Source: Alteromonas indica
Lineage (GTDB): Bacteria; Pseudomonadota; Gammaproteobacteria; Enterobacterales; Alteromonadaceae
Assembly: GCA_003056425.1 (NCBI GenBank)
Contig: PYVY01000008.1
Coordinates: forward strand, 165,337 to 229,336
Reading direction: 5' to 3'
Length of the DNA: 64,000 nucleotides
Below the pieces are notes generated by a model. The model was not told the DNA's origin. It ran no database searches and saw only the letters and a program-made list of their open reading frames with translations. Both the position numbers and the translations under genes were made by a program. Shown piece by piece: positions 56,037 through 64,000 of this stretch; the stretch's first letter is position 1; every line of letters starts with the position of its first letter.

Positions 56037-57713
56037 TTAATACTGGGCGCGCTGTAAGAAACTTTGCAGAATATTCCAGGTAATGACACCGACAATGTTC
56101 TGTTCACTGTCATCGTATACGTAGATAGCCCCGCTTCGAGCATTTTTTAGTTTCTCATAAACTTCATACAGGGTGCACTGACTATTAAGCCCTTCAATAG
56201 TCACATAGTCTAACGCCTGCGCATTGTGATCCAAACTGACATCGTACTGCACCAGTCGAAACTGTATCTCGCGCTCAAGCTGTTTTTGCTGTAATACGAT
56301 AGTGGTCGGGTTTTCTGCTAAAAAGCTTTCAATTGCGGGCTCAGGTGCTTCTTTAAATAGCTTGTAGTCTGTCGCCATGGCTGCCAGTACACCGGTTTTT
56401 TCCAGCGCCTCGCGAATCGAGTTGATGGCGTAAGGCAGGTTTTGATAGTCAAGCTGGCGAATAAAAATAGAGCGGTTACCTAAAAACTGTGTAGAGGTAA
56501 CATAAGCGGGCACTATCACCAGCATCGCGGGCAATATAATTTGCGGGCTATAAGAAAGCTCCATAACCGCAGAAAGTGCCGCCAGCGGGGCGTGCAATAC
56601 GGCTGTAAGCATACCGGCCACCCCTAATAGCGCAAAACTGCTGGTATAGTCATTAATATCGACAAAGCCGCTTAGCGGCATTAACAGCAAGGCGCCGGCT
56701 AGCATGCCGATAATCATCACCGGGCCCATAATGCCCCCCGGCACACCCAGCCCGATGGCAAATACCGCGAGTAAAAATTTAGCCACTAACAGGGACAGGA
56801 GCAACCAGCTACCAGGCTGCTGAGTAAAGAGCACTTCAATACTTTCAAAATCGGCGCCGGTGGCCTGCGGCAATAGAATACTGATACCACCGGTTATCAC
56901 GGCCGCCAGCACCAGGCGCCAGATCATGCTAAACGGGCGGAATAGGGTCATGACACGCATCAACTGATTATTAAATAGCGCTGCCAATGCACCCAAAACT
57001 ATCCCCAGCAGCACCAGATAGATGTACATCCATTCGCTAAAGGCGGCAAACGACAAAAAGGAAAGTTCGTTGACCTCGCCAAATACCATACGAGTTAATA
57101 CTGAACCACAGGCAGCGGCCAGCATAATAGGCACAAAAATGTGGATTTTGTATTCTCTTAACACCACTTCCATAACAAAAATGACAGCGGCAAATGGGGT
57201 ATTAAATGAAGCAGAGATACCCGCCGCGATACCGCAACCCGCTAAAATCCGAATACTGTTGTACGGCAAGCGAAGCCATTGCCCGACATAACTGCTTCCG
57301 GAGGCGCCAATATGCACGCAGGGGCCCTCGCGACCTACTACGAAGCCGCCGGCCAGGGCAAACATACCGCCAAAAAACTGATTGATAGTGGTACGAAAGG
57401 GGACGTAGCCGTAAAACATCTTTACCCGATGGATAACAAACGGAATGCCCATTCGGTAATGTTTAAAGCCGGTAAGAAAGGCAATAAGTAAAATCATGCC
57501 TACCGCGGCTAACGGCATTATAAAACGCGCCAGCCATTCGTGTTGAATAACGCTGGTGAGGGTGTCTAATGCACTGTTGTGTAACCATTCATAACACAGC
57601 CTGAACAGAATAATCAGCGCAGCAGCAATTACTCCACCTACAATGCCTAGTAAACAAACCAGGACAGAGGTACGCGGATGGGCAAGTTCTTGACGAAGGC
57701 CATGAAGACGCAT
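56037..57713 (-). CDS. ClC-family chloride channel/antiporter with CBS-like tail
   Basis: 558 residues. The ClC core shows GREGPCVHIGAS with the gating glutamate and NTPFAAVIFVMEVVLREYK with the proton-path glutamate, so Cl-/H+ exchange is plausible. The usual GSGIP reads RMGIP. The C-terminal ~130 residues form a CBS-pair region (LDYVTIEGLNSQCTLYEVYE, GAIYVYDDSEQNIVGVIT). Inner membrane. Confidence 0.9.
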   Translation of the reverse strand: MRLHGLRQELAHPRTSVLVCLLGIVGGVIAAALIILFRLCYEWLHNSALDTLTSVIQHEWLARFIMPLAAVGMILLIAFLTGFKHYRMGIPFVIHRVKMFYGYVPFRTTINQFFGGMFALAGGFVVGREGPCVHIGASGSSYVGQWLRLPYNSIRILAGCGIAAGISASFNTPFAAVIFVMEVVLREYKIHIFVPIMLAAACGSVLTRMVFGEVNELSFLSFAAFSEWMYIYLVLLGIVLGALAALFNNQLMRVMTLFRPFSMIWRLVLAAVITGGISILLPQATGADFESIEVLFTQQPGSWLLLSLLVAKFLLAVFAIGLGVPGGIMGPVMIIGMLAGALLLMPLSGFVDINDYTSSFALLGVAGMLTAVLHAPLAALSAVMELSYSPQIILPAMLVIVPAYVTSTQFLGNRSIFIRQLDYQNLPYAINSIREALEKTGVLAAMATDYKLFKEAPEPAIESFLAENPTTIVLQQKQLEREIQFRLVQYDVSLDHNAQALDYVTIEGLNSQCTLYEVYEKLKNARSGAIYVYDDSEQNIVGVITWNILQSFLQRAQY

Positions 57714-57818
57714 GTAATGACCCAGGTAGGGGTAACCTAAAGCATGATATTAGCTTATCATATTGCAAGGTATTTCCTAAGCATCTGATTTTTTATAATT
57801 ATGGCTGGTTATTAAGAC

Positions 57819-58661
57819 GTGAAGAAACAGCAGGTACATTGGCTTTACAAACTGGGTGGGTTTCGCTTTAGCGTGTTGGCGGGGGTGATCATTCTTGCCA
57901 TGATTGCGTTAGGTTTTGCTATGGCAACACATCACTATAACAGCGAGCAAGCCCAACTTAGTAACGTGCAGGCTACCTTAAGCTCCTTACAAAATGAACA
58001 CAGTGCACTGCTATTAGAAAAGCACCAGCTGGAAACCCGTTTGGCCCTTGCTGAGTTAGCTGCCTCCGACCACCAGGAGCAGGTGGCAGCGCTGCATCGC
58101 CAATTAGCGAAAACCAGTTCGTCAGTGAGTTTTTATCGTAACGTTATGGCCCCTGAAAGTGTGCAGGAAGGCTTTGTGGTTGATGGGCTGCAAATCAGAC
58201 AGGCCAATGCACTGCCAGAGCGACAAGCTGCCCCTAACGATATAGAAGGTAGCGAAGCAACAGCAAATGCTACAACAACGCCAGGACAGCCACAGGATAT
58301 AACCGGACAGCCACAGTATTACGTGATGGAATTTGTGCTGTTACAACGCCTGACCCGCCGGGCGGTAATAAAAGGTGACCTTAAAATTTGTATTAAAGGT
58401 AGCCTGGCCAATGAACCGGCGCAAATATGCAGTGGCAGTGAGACATTGTTGCCGGATGGCCCGGTGGACTATCGATTTAAATTTTTTCAGACTGTGCGGG
58501 TGGAATTTAGCTTACCGGAAGGCTTTGTCGCGCAGCAGATTCTATTTAGTTCTCAGGTTTATCAATACACTACGAAGCGTGAAGATTATCGCTGGCAGGT
58601 TGATTGGCAGCAGGTCATTGCTAATAATGGTGAGGCCGACGATGATACCCCCCCACAATAA
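57819..58661 (+). CDS. DUF6776-like coiled-coil membrane protein
   Basis: 280 residues from GTG 57,819. One N-terminal membrane helix (FSVLAGVIILAMIALGFAMA), a coiled coil of ~90 residues, VSFYRNVMAPESVQEGFVVD, a variable linker with a PGQPQDITGQPQ repeat, and a C-terminal beta-domain. Matches the pattern of DUF6776 proteins found upstream of erpA in Alteromonadales. Function unknown. Confidence 0.7.
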   Translation: MKKQQVHWLYKLGGFRFSVLAGVIILAMIALGFAMATHHYNSEQAQLSNVQATLSSLQNEHSALLLEKHQLETRLALAELAASDHQEQVAALHRQLAKTSSSVSFYRNVMAPESVQEGFVVDGLQIRQANALPERQAAPNDIEGSEATANATTTPGQPQDITGQPQYYVMEFVLLQRLTRRAVIKGDLKICIKGSLANEPAQICSGSETLLPDGPVDYRFKFFQTVRVEFSLPEGFVAQQILFSSQVYQYTTKREDYRWQVDWQQVIANNGEADDDTPPQ

Positions 58662-58754
58662 TGCTGGCTGACATTGATTGGCGCTGTCGTCTGTAAGATA
58701 ATAGCGTTAGATGCTGATTTAATCAGCCTACGGTTTTTTGTTATTGAGGTTCAT

Positions 58755-59099
58755 ATGTCTGTAGAAACGGCTTTGCCTATCGAATTTTCTGATGCGGCAG
58801 CGGCGAAAGTGAAAGAATTAGTGACCGAGGAAGAGAACCCGGAACTGAAACTTCGGGTATATGTTACCGGTGGTGGCTGTTCGGGCTTTCAGTATGGTTT
58901 TACTTTTGATGAAAAGGTAAATGAAGGTGACATGACCATTGCAAAAGACAGTGTCACATTGGTGGTTGACCCCATGAGTTTACAATACCTGGTGGGCGGT
59001 GTAGTGGACTACGTTGAAGGGCTGGAAGGCTCACGATTTCTAGTCGAAAACCCAAATGCCACAACAACCTGCGGTTGTGGAGCAAGCTTTAGCGTATAG
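58755..59099 (+). CDS. erpA: Iron-sulfur insertion protein ErpA
   Basis: 114 residues from ATG 58,755 ([20 protein letters not shown]). A-type Fe-S carrier delivering clusters to apo-proteins. The three cysteines are present: [11 protein letters not shown], and TTCGCGASF near the end. The earlier ATG-less extension to 58,674 is not needed, as TTGAGG lies before ATG 58,755. Confidence 0.95.
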   Translation: MSVETALPIEFSDAAAAKVKELVTEEENPELKLRVYVTGGGCSGFQYGFTFDEKVNEGDMTIAKDSVTLVVDPMSLQYLVGGVVDYVEGLEGSRFLVENPNATTTCGCGASFSV

Positions 59100-59105
59100 C
59101 GTTTT

Positions 59106-59125
59106 CGGCTGGTCTTTGCCAGCCG
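59106..59125 (+). terminator. Hairpin after erpA
   Basis: CGGCTGG and CCAGCCG pair around a six-base loop, seven bases past the stop. No T-run follows, so termination may be weak. Confidence 0.4.
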
Positions 59126-59291
59126 TAGGTTCATCGTATTTCATCAGATAGTTGCTTTTTTCTGCTGCTGTAATTACCTATTGTACAAGTATTATAATAC
59201 ACGCCCTCATCCCATTTAATGGGATTGATTGGCGGTACGCGGACGATAGTTAGCGATCGTCCAGTTTTCATACTGATTACCAGGACAGATT

Positions 59292-59864
59292 ATGAAACTT
59301 TACGGCTCTACAACTTCCCCTTACGTCAGACGTATTCGTATTCTTTTATCACAGACCGATCACGAATTTATTAACTTGAATATTTTTGAGGGCGAGGGGC
59401 GTGAAACGCTTGCCCGTAAGTCGCCCACAATGAAAGTGCCTTGTTTGGAAGATGAAGATCAGGTTGTATTTGATTCGCGGGTAATTCAGCGTTATTTAAG
59501 CACTAAGTTTCAGTATGCGCCACTCTCGTGGGATGAAGAAAATCAGCTTACCCTTATCGATGCTGTAAATGATTCGTTTGTTTCATTGTTTATGCTAAAA
59601 CGTTCGCATATCCAGGCCGATCAGGATGCGCTGTTTATCAGAATGCAAAAAGACCGCATTACGGCGAGTTTGAAAGCGCTGAATGAACAGGTGGCGCAGG
59701 GAGAGTTTGCGCACTGGCATTATCCTGCTATTTGTCTTTATACCGTTATCGATTGGATTGAATTCAGAGAGCTACATAAACTTGAAGGATTGGATGCGTT
59801 GAAATCATTTCGAGAACAGCACGTAGACCGGATTGAAGTAACCGCTACCGATCCTCGCCGCTAA
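59292..59864 (+). CDS. Glutathione S-transferase-family protein
   Basis: 190 residues. N-terminal thioredoxin-like domain: MKLYGSTTSPYVRRIRILLS, SPTMKVPCLEDEDQVVFDSR with the cis-proline and the D-S of the glutathione site. A helical C-terminal half follows. Substrate unknown. Single gene with its own ATG; no partner next to it. Confidence 0.85.
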   Translation: MKLYGSTTSPYVRRIRILLSQTDHEFINLNIFEGEGRETLARKSPTMKVPCLEDEDQVVFDSRVIQRYLSTKFQYAPLSWDEENQLTLIDAVNDSFVSLFMLKRSHIQADQDALFIRMQKDRITASLKALNEQVAQGEFAHWHYPAICLYTVIDWIEFRELHKLEGLDALKSFREQHVDRIEVTATDPRR

Positions 59865-60010
59865 CCGCGCACCGAATTGCCCTTAGCTTTGATTGGCATT
59901 TTACTAATGGAATGGCTGGCGCTAAAAGCAATGTTTACAGGACAGCCACGTTATGCCTAAGGTCAAAGGTACAGCGCGGATTTTGCGACTGAATCATGAT
60001 GACTGAGCTA

Positions 60011-60075
60011 AGACACCCACCTTCAGTTAACCAAATGGTTTGAGAGATTTAGGCAGATTAGTTTAGTGGGTGTCT
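60011..60075. repeat. REP-like unit 1 (AGACACCCAC ... GTGGGTGTCT)
   Basis: Ends are AGACACCCAC and its exact complement GTGGGTGTCT, 65 bp end to end. The inner sequence is not conserved with unit 2. Same outer motif occurs as single copies at 60,411-60,420 and 62,577-62,586. Confidence 0.75.
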
Positions 60076-60116
60076 GTTTCTTTGAAGCGGTCACCTATTA
60101 TTCGCAATACTTCTCA

Positions 60117-60181
60117 AGACACCCACCCCGAATACTAAGCATAGTTAATGCCTGGTATATGGTGATGTAAAGTGGGTGTCT
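60117..60181. repeat. REP-like unit 2 (AGACACCCAC ... GTGGGTGTCT)
   Basis: Same 10-base ends and same 65-bp length as unit 1, starting 106 bases further on, with a different middle. The second end falls 20 bases past the stop of the dehydrogenase gene. Confidence 0.75.
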
Positions 60182-60200
60182 ATATATCTATTGTTAGGGT

Positions 60201-61157
60201 TTAATAACCTTTATCAAAGTCTATCAGGTAGTTAGGTGCTAAACCTGAGATATAACGTTGGTAGTTTTCGTAAAATACCGCAACTACATCTTCAGGAAGT
60301 GACGTTGCCGCCGTGTGTTGAGTAATATGTATTTTGTCATGTTGCCAAAATGGATGAGCGTCGGGTAGTGGCTCTTGCTCAAATACGTCTAATACTGCTG
60401 CGGCAATCTGGTGGGTGTCTAAAGCATGCAACAAATCGTCTTCGACAATTGCATTACCTCTGCCAGCGTTGATCAGCACGGCTGAAGGGGGCAGCGCAGC
60501 AAGAACTTGTGCATCTATTATTCCACGGGTATGCGGGGTGTCGGGCAGCAAGCTAACAACGAAATCACTTTGTCTGGCGAATGTTAGCAACTCTTTGTTT
60601 TGGTATACCTTTTTAAAACCGGGTTGTGGGGCCCCGCTTTTACGCAGGCCAATTACATGCATGCCGAATGCGTTGGCAATAGGCACCAGGGCGCTACCTA
60701 TAGAACCAGCACCTAAAATACCTAACGTTTTGCCCTTTAGGTAATTAAATTCCGGTTTGCACCATTTATTTTTACTATGCTTTTTGGCTATGTCAAACCC
60801 CGCGATATTGCGAGAAAAATAGAGCAGATAGCTAAAGACATACTCGCGCATTTGCATATCAAACACACCCTTCACACCGCTCAACCAATAGTCCCTTTTG
60901 CTTTTCTCAAGTAGCGGGGTATTCCCTGCCCAGCCAGACTGAACCCACTTAATATTCTTACACTGCTCAATAACGCTGGCGGCAAGGCCTGGATCAGCAA
61001 GCATTACTTGGGTGGATTGAAGGTCAATCTGCTGAGGTTCATCGGTGGCCGTTACAATATGTACTGCTGGCGCATTATATTGACTGAGAGCACGGTGATA
61101 GGCGTCGTATTCTTTGCTCAATATCACAACATTCGCAGAGTCATTAGTTTGGTGCAT
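60201..61157 (-). CDS. D-2-hydroxyacid dehydrogenase
   Basis: 318 residues. NAD-binding GILGAGSIGSALVPIANAFG, active-site Arg in LINAGRGNAIVEDDLL, Glu in DVFEQEPLPDAHPFW and His in ITQHTAA. Reduces a 2-keto acid or the reverse; substrate not evident (glyoxylate/hydroxypyruvate-like subgroup). Divergent from the PLP enzyme at 61,267 with 109 bases between. Confidence 0.88.
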   Translation of the reverse strand: MHQTNDSANVVILSKEYDAYHRALSQYNAPAVHIVTATDEPQQIDLQSTQVMLADPGLAASVIEQCKNIKWVQSGWAGNTPLLEKSKRDYWLSGVKGVFDMQMREYVFSYLLYFSRNIAGFDIAKKHSKNKWCKPEFNYLKGKTLGILGAGSIGSALVPIANAFGMHVIGLRKSGAPQPGFKKVYQNKELLTFARQSDFVVSLLPDTPHTRGIIDAQVLAALPPSAVLINAGRGNAIVEDDLLHALDTHQIAAAVLDVFEQEPLPDAHPFWQHDKIHITQHTAATSLPEDVVAVFYENYQRYISGLAPNYLIDFDKGY

Positions 61158-61266
61158 AGTAAACTTTTCTTTCCTGTCAGCAAGCCGGCAAAATCAGCTT
61201 TTTTATTTAATTAATGTTAATAAAATGTATAAATCTGGCTATCGTCTTTTATGGAAGTAATCTTTG

Positions 61267-63039
61267 ATGAGCTATTCTATCGACCACGCCCGCCGTCTTT
61301 CCCCTCGTCGTAATACTACTCAGTCAACTACAATAGAGGAATTAGTGGAAGAACAGCTTGCCCACTTTGGTATCGATAAGCAAACCGCGTACGGTGAGGC
61401 GTTAGCTGCAAGTGCTAAGCACCTGTATCATGCTCAAACTGATGTGACTCGCTTGTGGGAAATTACTGAAGCCACTTTGGGAGAGCTGGATCGAGAAGAT
61501 AAAGTTGCCTGGTTCAATGCGAAAAAATTCTTATCTTTTCAGTTAGCCAAAATATTAGATACCCTGCAAAATCCCTTTCGCAAAACGTGGCAGAGTCTGG
61601 GGAGTAGTCAGCTGAGCCGCAACCATTATCCTTTATTCGATAATGTCACTGCACTGTTTTCAGCAACCCCTGTGGTGGTCCGTACCGCCACTTATGTATA
61701 TGCCTGTACAGAATGGGTGGATGATGCGTTTCAGGGTAAAGAGTTTACTCATCAAATATACTCAAGACTGCTAAATCCTACAAATATCTCGTTAGCGAAT
61801 GCAATTGTAGATATGGAAGCAGGGCCCTTTGCTGCCGACTATATGGCATGGAATTTCAATAGTGGTATGGCAGCAATAGATGCACTACTGGCCAATGTAC
61901 TGGGCCAGGGAGATGTACTTATTGTATCAAGAAATGTGTATGGCGGCGTGTATCAGTTACTGCATGACTATTATGCCCAGTCTCGCCGCATGGATATACA
62001 AATAGCATGGTTCGATGGGTATACAGAGGAAGATTTCATCATTTTTTTCGACCAGACGCGTGCCGACCACAGTGAGCGGCTCGATAGTGGGGCCCATCTA
62101 CACGTGTATATTGAATCGCCCTGCAATCCTCATGGCTTTGTACTGGATGTGCCAGCTATATCACGATATGCACATCAGCATGATTGTTTAGTTATGCTGG
62201 ATTCTACTTTAGCCACGCCAGTACTTCATCAACCGTTGCAACATACTGAATTGACCTGTCGACCCGATTATATTGTTCACAGCTATACCAAAGATCTATG
62301 TGGAAGTGGCGCTACCACTGCCGGCGTGGTCATCGGCGAAGGCTACAGAATGTTTCAACCTAAAGGCAGCGAAGTTAATGGGGTAGTGTGGTCCCGCACA
62401 ATGTTTTGGGATGTTTATTATATTAAAGGGGCATTTTTAGATTCCGAAAAAGCATTTGATGTATTGAATGGCATAAAAACGCTTGAACTACGCCTTATGA
62501 ATAAAGTTATCAATACAAAGGTGTTTACAGCGTTTCTGGATGCTCACCCTGCGATTCATGTAAACAGCCATGCTATAGACACCCACCCCAATGCAAAAGT
62601 TAAAAACAAGCAGCACAACCATCAATGGCCCTGTACGTTATTCACTATTGACCTGGCCCGGGCTGAGTTACCAAAAGAAGTGTTTACCCGTTTCTTTGAC
62701 GCGCTTGAGCCTGCATTTAGCCATCAGGTAAGCATAGGGCAAACTAATACTATTGTGCTCTGTCCTGCTCTCACATCGCATTCCGAGCTAAGCCCTTCAG
62801 AGCAAAAGCTCGCAGGGATTGAGTTAACCACACTGCGTATCGCGATGGGCACCGATAATATAAAATATTTAATAGCGCATTTCATGCTAGCGGCGCAGCA
62901 TTTTATCGAGCCTCATAAGCAAGGTTTCTGCGCTGGCTTTATGCCCCCACATGATATCGATAGGTTATTTATAGAAATATCATCGCAGGTGAGCGCCGAA
63001 CACTTTTCAGGGCAGCCACCTTTGGAAACGATGCTATAG
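61267..63039 (+). CDS. Long Cys/Met-metabolism-type PLP enzyme
   Basis: 590 residues from ATG 61,267, with GGAAGT upstream. The C-terminal ~400 residues follow the cystathionine gamma-synthase family: NFNSGMAAIDALLANVLGQG, YIESPCNPHGFVLDVPA, MLDSTLATPVLHQP and HSYTKDLCGSGATTAG with the PLP lysine. The ~180-residue N-terminal extension has no recognised domain; usual family length is ~400. Substrate unknown; divergence from a hydroxyacid dehydrogenase suggests joint metabolism of an amino acid and its 2-keto/2-hydroxy acid. Confidence 0.82.
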   Translation: MSYSIDHARRLSPRRNTTQSTTIEELVEEQLAHFGIDKQTAYGEALAASAKHLYHAQTDVTRLWEITEATLGELDREDKVAWFNAKKFLSFQLAKILDTLQNPFRKTWQSLGSSQLSRNHYPLFDNVTALFSATPVVVRTATYVYACTEWVDDAFQGKEFTHQIYSRLLNPTNISLANAIVDMEAGPFAADYMAWNFNSGMAAIDALLANVLGQGDVLIVSRNVYGGVYQLLHDYYAQSRRMDIQIAWFDGYTEEDFIIFFDQTRADHSERLDSGAHLHVYIESPCNPHGFVLDVPAISRYAHQHDCLVMLDSTLATPVLHQPLQHTELTCRPDYIVHSYTKDLCGSGATTAGVVIGEGYRMFQPKGSEVNGVVWSRTMFWDVYYIKGAFLDSEKAFDVLNGIKTLELRLMNKVINTKVFTAFLDAHPAIHVNSHAIDTHPNAKVKNKQHNHQWPCTLFTIDLARAELPKEVFTRFFDALEPAFSHQVSIGQTNTIVLCPALTSHSELSPSEQKLAGIELTTLRIAMGTDNIKYLIAHFMLAAQHFIEPHKQGFCAGFMPPHDIDRLFIEISSQVSAEHFSGQPPLETML

Positions 63040-63355
63040 GCTGCCAATACGCGCGCCTTTGCATTCAAGAATCCGCTGCGTATTAAGTTTACACTTACAC
63101 CGGTAGGGCATCCGCTAACGTCGCGGTAAGATAACCAAGACGTTAGCTAAACCTGAGATTGTGCAAAATACCGATAAACCTCAATGGGGTAGCGCAGGGG
63201 GTGTAGCAAAGACATCCACCTATATTTTTTCGCATAAAATAAAGATAGCAGGTGAGGTGAATCGCCTTTGTACGCATAAAAGCCCTATCCCCATATTAGG
63301 CCTACATCAATAATCTGGTATGCTTTCGGGATTAACCAACAAGTGTGGATGTCTC
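63040..63355. other. Intergenic region with a variant REP-like pair
   Basis: About 316 bases. AGACATCCAC (63,210-63,219) and its complement GTGGATGTCT (63,345-63,354) are a one-base variant of the AGACACCCAC family, 135 bases apart. The second lies just before the ATG at 63,356. No gene otherwise. Confidence 0.5.
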
Positions 63356-63574
63356 ATGAATCAGCAACAACCGAATAATCCTTTGCATGGGCTTACGCTC
63401 GAGAATGTCGTGGTGAAATTACAGGCGCATTATGGTTGGGAAGGGTTGTATAACGAGATTAAAATAAACTGTTTTAATAATGACCCTTCTATTAAGTCCT
63501 CCCTTAAATTTCTACGTCGTACACCCTGGGCGAGGGAGAAAGTCGAGAGCTTGTATATTCGAACGTTTGATTAA
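63356..63574 (+). CDS. VF530-family (DUF2132) small protein
   Basis: 72 residues from ATG 63,356. [33 protein letters not shown] and [19 protein letters not shown] cover the full family. VF530 proteins are small helical putative DNA-binding proteins. The start codon follows the GTGGATGTCT repeat directly. Confidence 0.9.
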   Translation: MNQQQPNNPLHGLTLENVVVKLQAHYGWEGLYNEIKINCFNNDPSIKSSLKFLRRTPWAREKVESLYIRTFD

Positions 63575-63657
63575 TACAAAAACCCTTCTTAGGACCAGCA
63601 GATTAACTGTTGTTGTTCGGTAAAAATATACGTTCAATTCATTTTTGCGAACAGTGT

Positions 63658-64000
63658 ATGCCCCGGCCCCGAAAAGAGCTTATCTGTGTAGAACAAACAC
63701 CCTATTATCATTGCGTCTCGCGCTGTGTCCGTCGTGCTTGTTTGTGCGGAAAAGACAGCTTTACAGGAAAAAGCTATGAACATCGGCGCGGGTGGGTAGA
63801 GCGTCGTTTGTACTTTCTTGCCGGGGTATTTGCTATAGATTTATGCGCCTATGCAGTGATGAGCAACCATACACATGTGGTGCTTCGGGTGGCTACTGAA
63901 CGGGCACAGCAATGGTCGAACAAACAGGTGTTGCAGCAATGGCATAAACTGCATCGGGGAACCCGCCTCACGCAGCTGTATGCTCAGGGTGCGACACTCT
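63658..64000 (+). CDS. REP-associated tyrosine transposase (3' end outside window)
   Basis: 114 codons open to the window end, starting MPRPRKELICVEQTPYYHC. Y1 transposase features: YYHCVSRCVRRA, GWVERRLYFLAGVFAIDLCA and the metal-binding HUH in VMSNHTHVVLRV. This is the RAYT group of the IS200/IS605 superfamily, which acts on REP palindromes. The nearby AGACACCCAC family is the likely substrate. The catalytic tyrosine lies beyond the window. Confidence 0.88.
   Translation, partial: MPRPRKELICVEQTPYYHCVSRCVRRACLCGKDSFTGKSYEHRRGWVERRLYFLAGVFAIDLCAYAVMSNHTHVVLRVATERAQQWSNKQVLQQWHKLHRGTRLTQLYAQGATL

Larger units (their letters stand above)
59865..60200. other. Intergenic region holding two REP-like inverted repeats
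   Basis: About 336 bases without a gene. Two 65-bp inverted-repeat units are described separately; the first 150 bases hold nothing recognised. Confidence 0.5.

Noticed and set aside
60011..60181. CRISPR-like repeat pair
   Set aside because: Repeats are short inverted ends, not direct repeats with regular spacers, and no cas genes are present.

Overview
The window looks like a chromosomal segment of a marine gammaproteobacterium of the Alteromonadales (Alteromonadaceae-like). Grounds are the intermediate base composition, the lptFG / pepA-holC-valS / glnA-ntrBC / typA / erpA gene set, a GlyGly-CTERM protein, two large TonB receptors, tryptophan-halogenase-like flavoproteins and a REP-associated transposase. 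No rRNA operon, CRISPR array or plasmid origin was seen.

Region 1 (about 1-14,666) is accessory DNA at a tRNA-Leu(CAA) gene (14,580-14,666, minus). The 3' half of that tRNA recurs as direct repeats at 1,090-1,142 and 14,459-14,514, with a possible decayed copy near 965-1,025, so one or more integrative elements have used this site. The element carries a tyrosine integrase (8,378-9,664). On one side lies an array of six attC-like sites with all cassette genes on the minus strand (about 3,126-7,835) and no integron integrase, i.e. a CALIN. Its cassettes encode a membrane protein, an FRG-domain protein, a HEPN-motif protein, a lipoprotein and a PD-(D/E)XK-like protein; one cassette has no convincing gene. 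On the other side is a four-gene module: a WYL regulator coupled to a UDG-like protein, divergent from an unknown protein coupled to a COG3910-type ATPase, with a 15-bp inverted repeat in the shared promoter region. A decayed IS481-type element abuts the tRNA fragment. Defence is the most likely theme, and this module plus the cassettes are the best candidates for something undescribed.

Region 2 (14,667-33,836) is mostly core: a frameshifted TonB receptor with a Fur-like box, an RDD protein, lptF-lptG, pepA-holC-valS, a solute-binding protein with a TorS-like hybrid kinase, a GlyGly-CTERM protein, rraB, plsC, an HPt/HD-GYP protein and an NhaR-like regulator.

Region 3 (33,938-44,071) holds a three-gene export operon whose ABC protein has lost its ATPase motifs. 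It converges on a pair of tryptophan-halogenase-like genes downstream of a 972-residue TonB receptor.

Region 4 (44,355-53,103) is nitrogen control (ntrC, ntrB, glnA with a sigma-54 promoter and NtrC-like sites), then typA, a single-domain response regulator and a PatB/MalY-type C-S lyase.

Region 5 (53,095-64,000) holds an atypical Nramp-family transporter, a UPF0149-like protein, hemJ, a ClC channel, a coiled-coil membrane protein, erpA, a GST, a divergent hydroxyacid dehydrogenase / PLP enzyme pair, a VF530-type protein, and a REP transposase running off the end. AGACACCCAC-type inverted repeats lie near the transposase.
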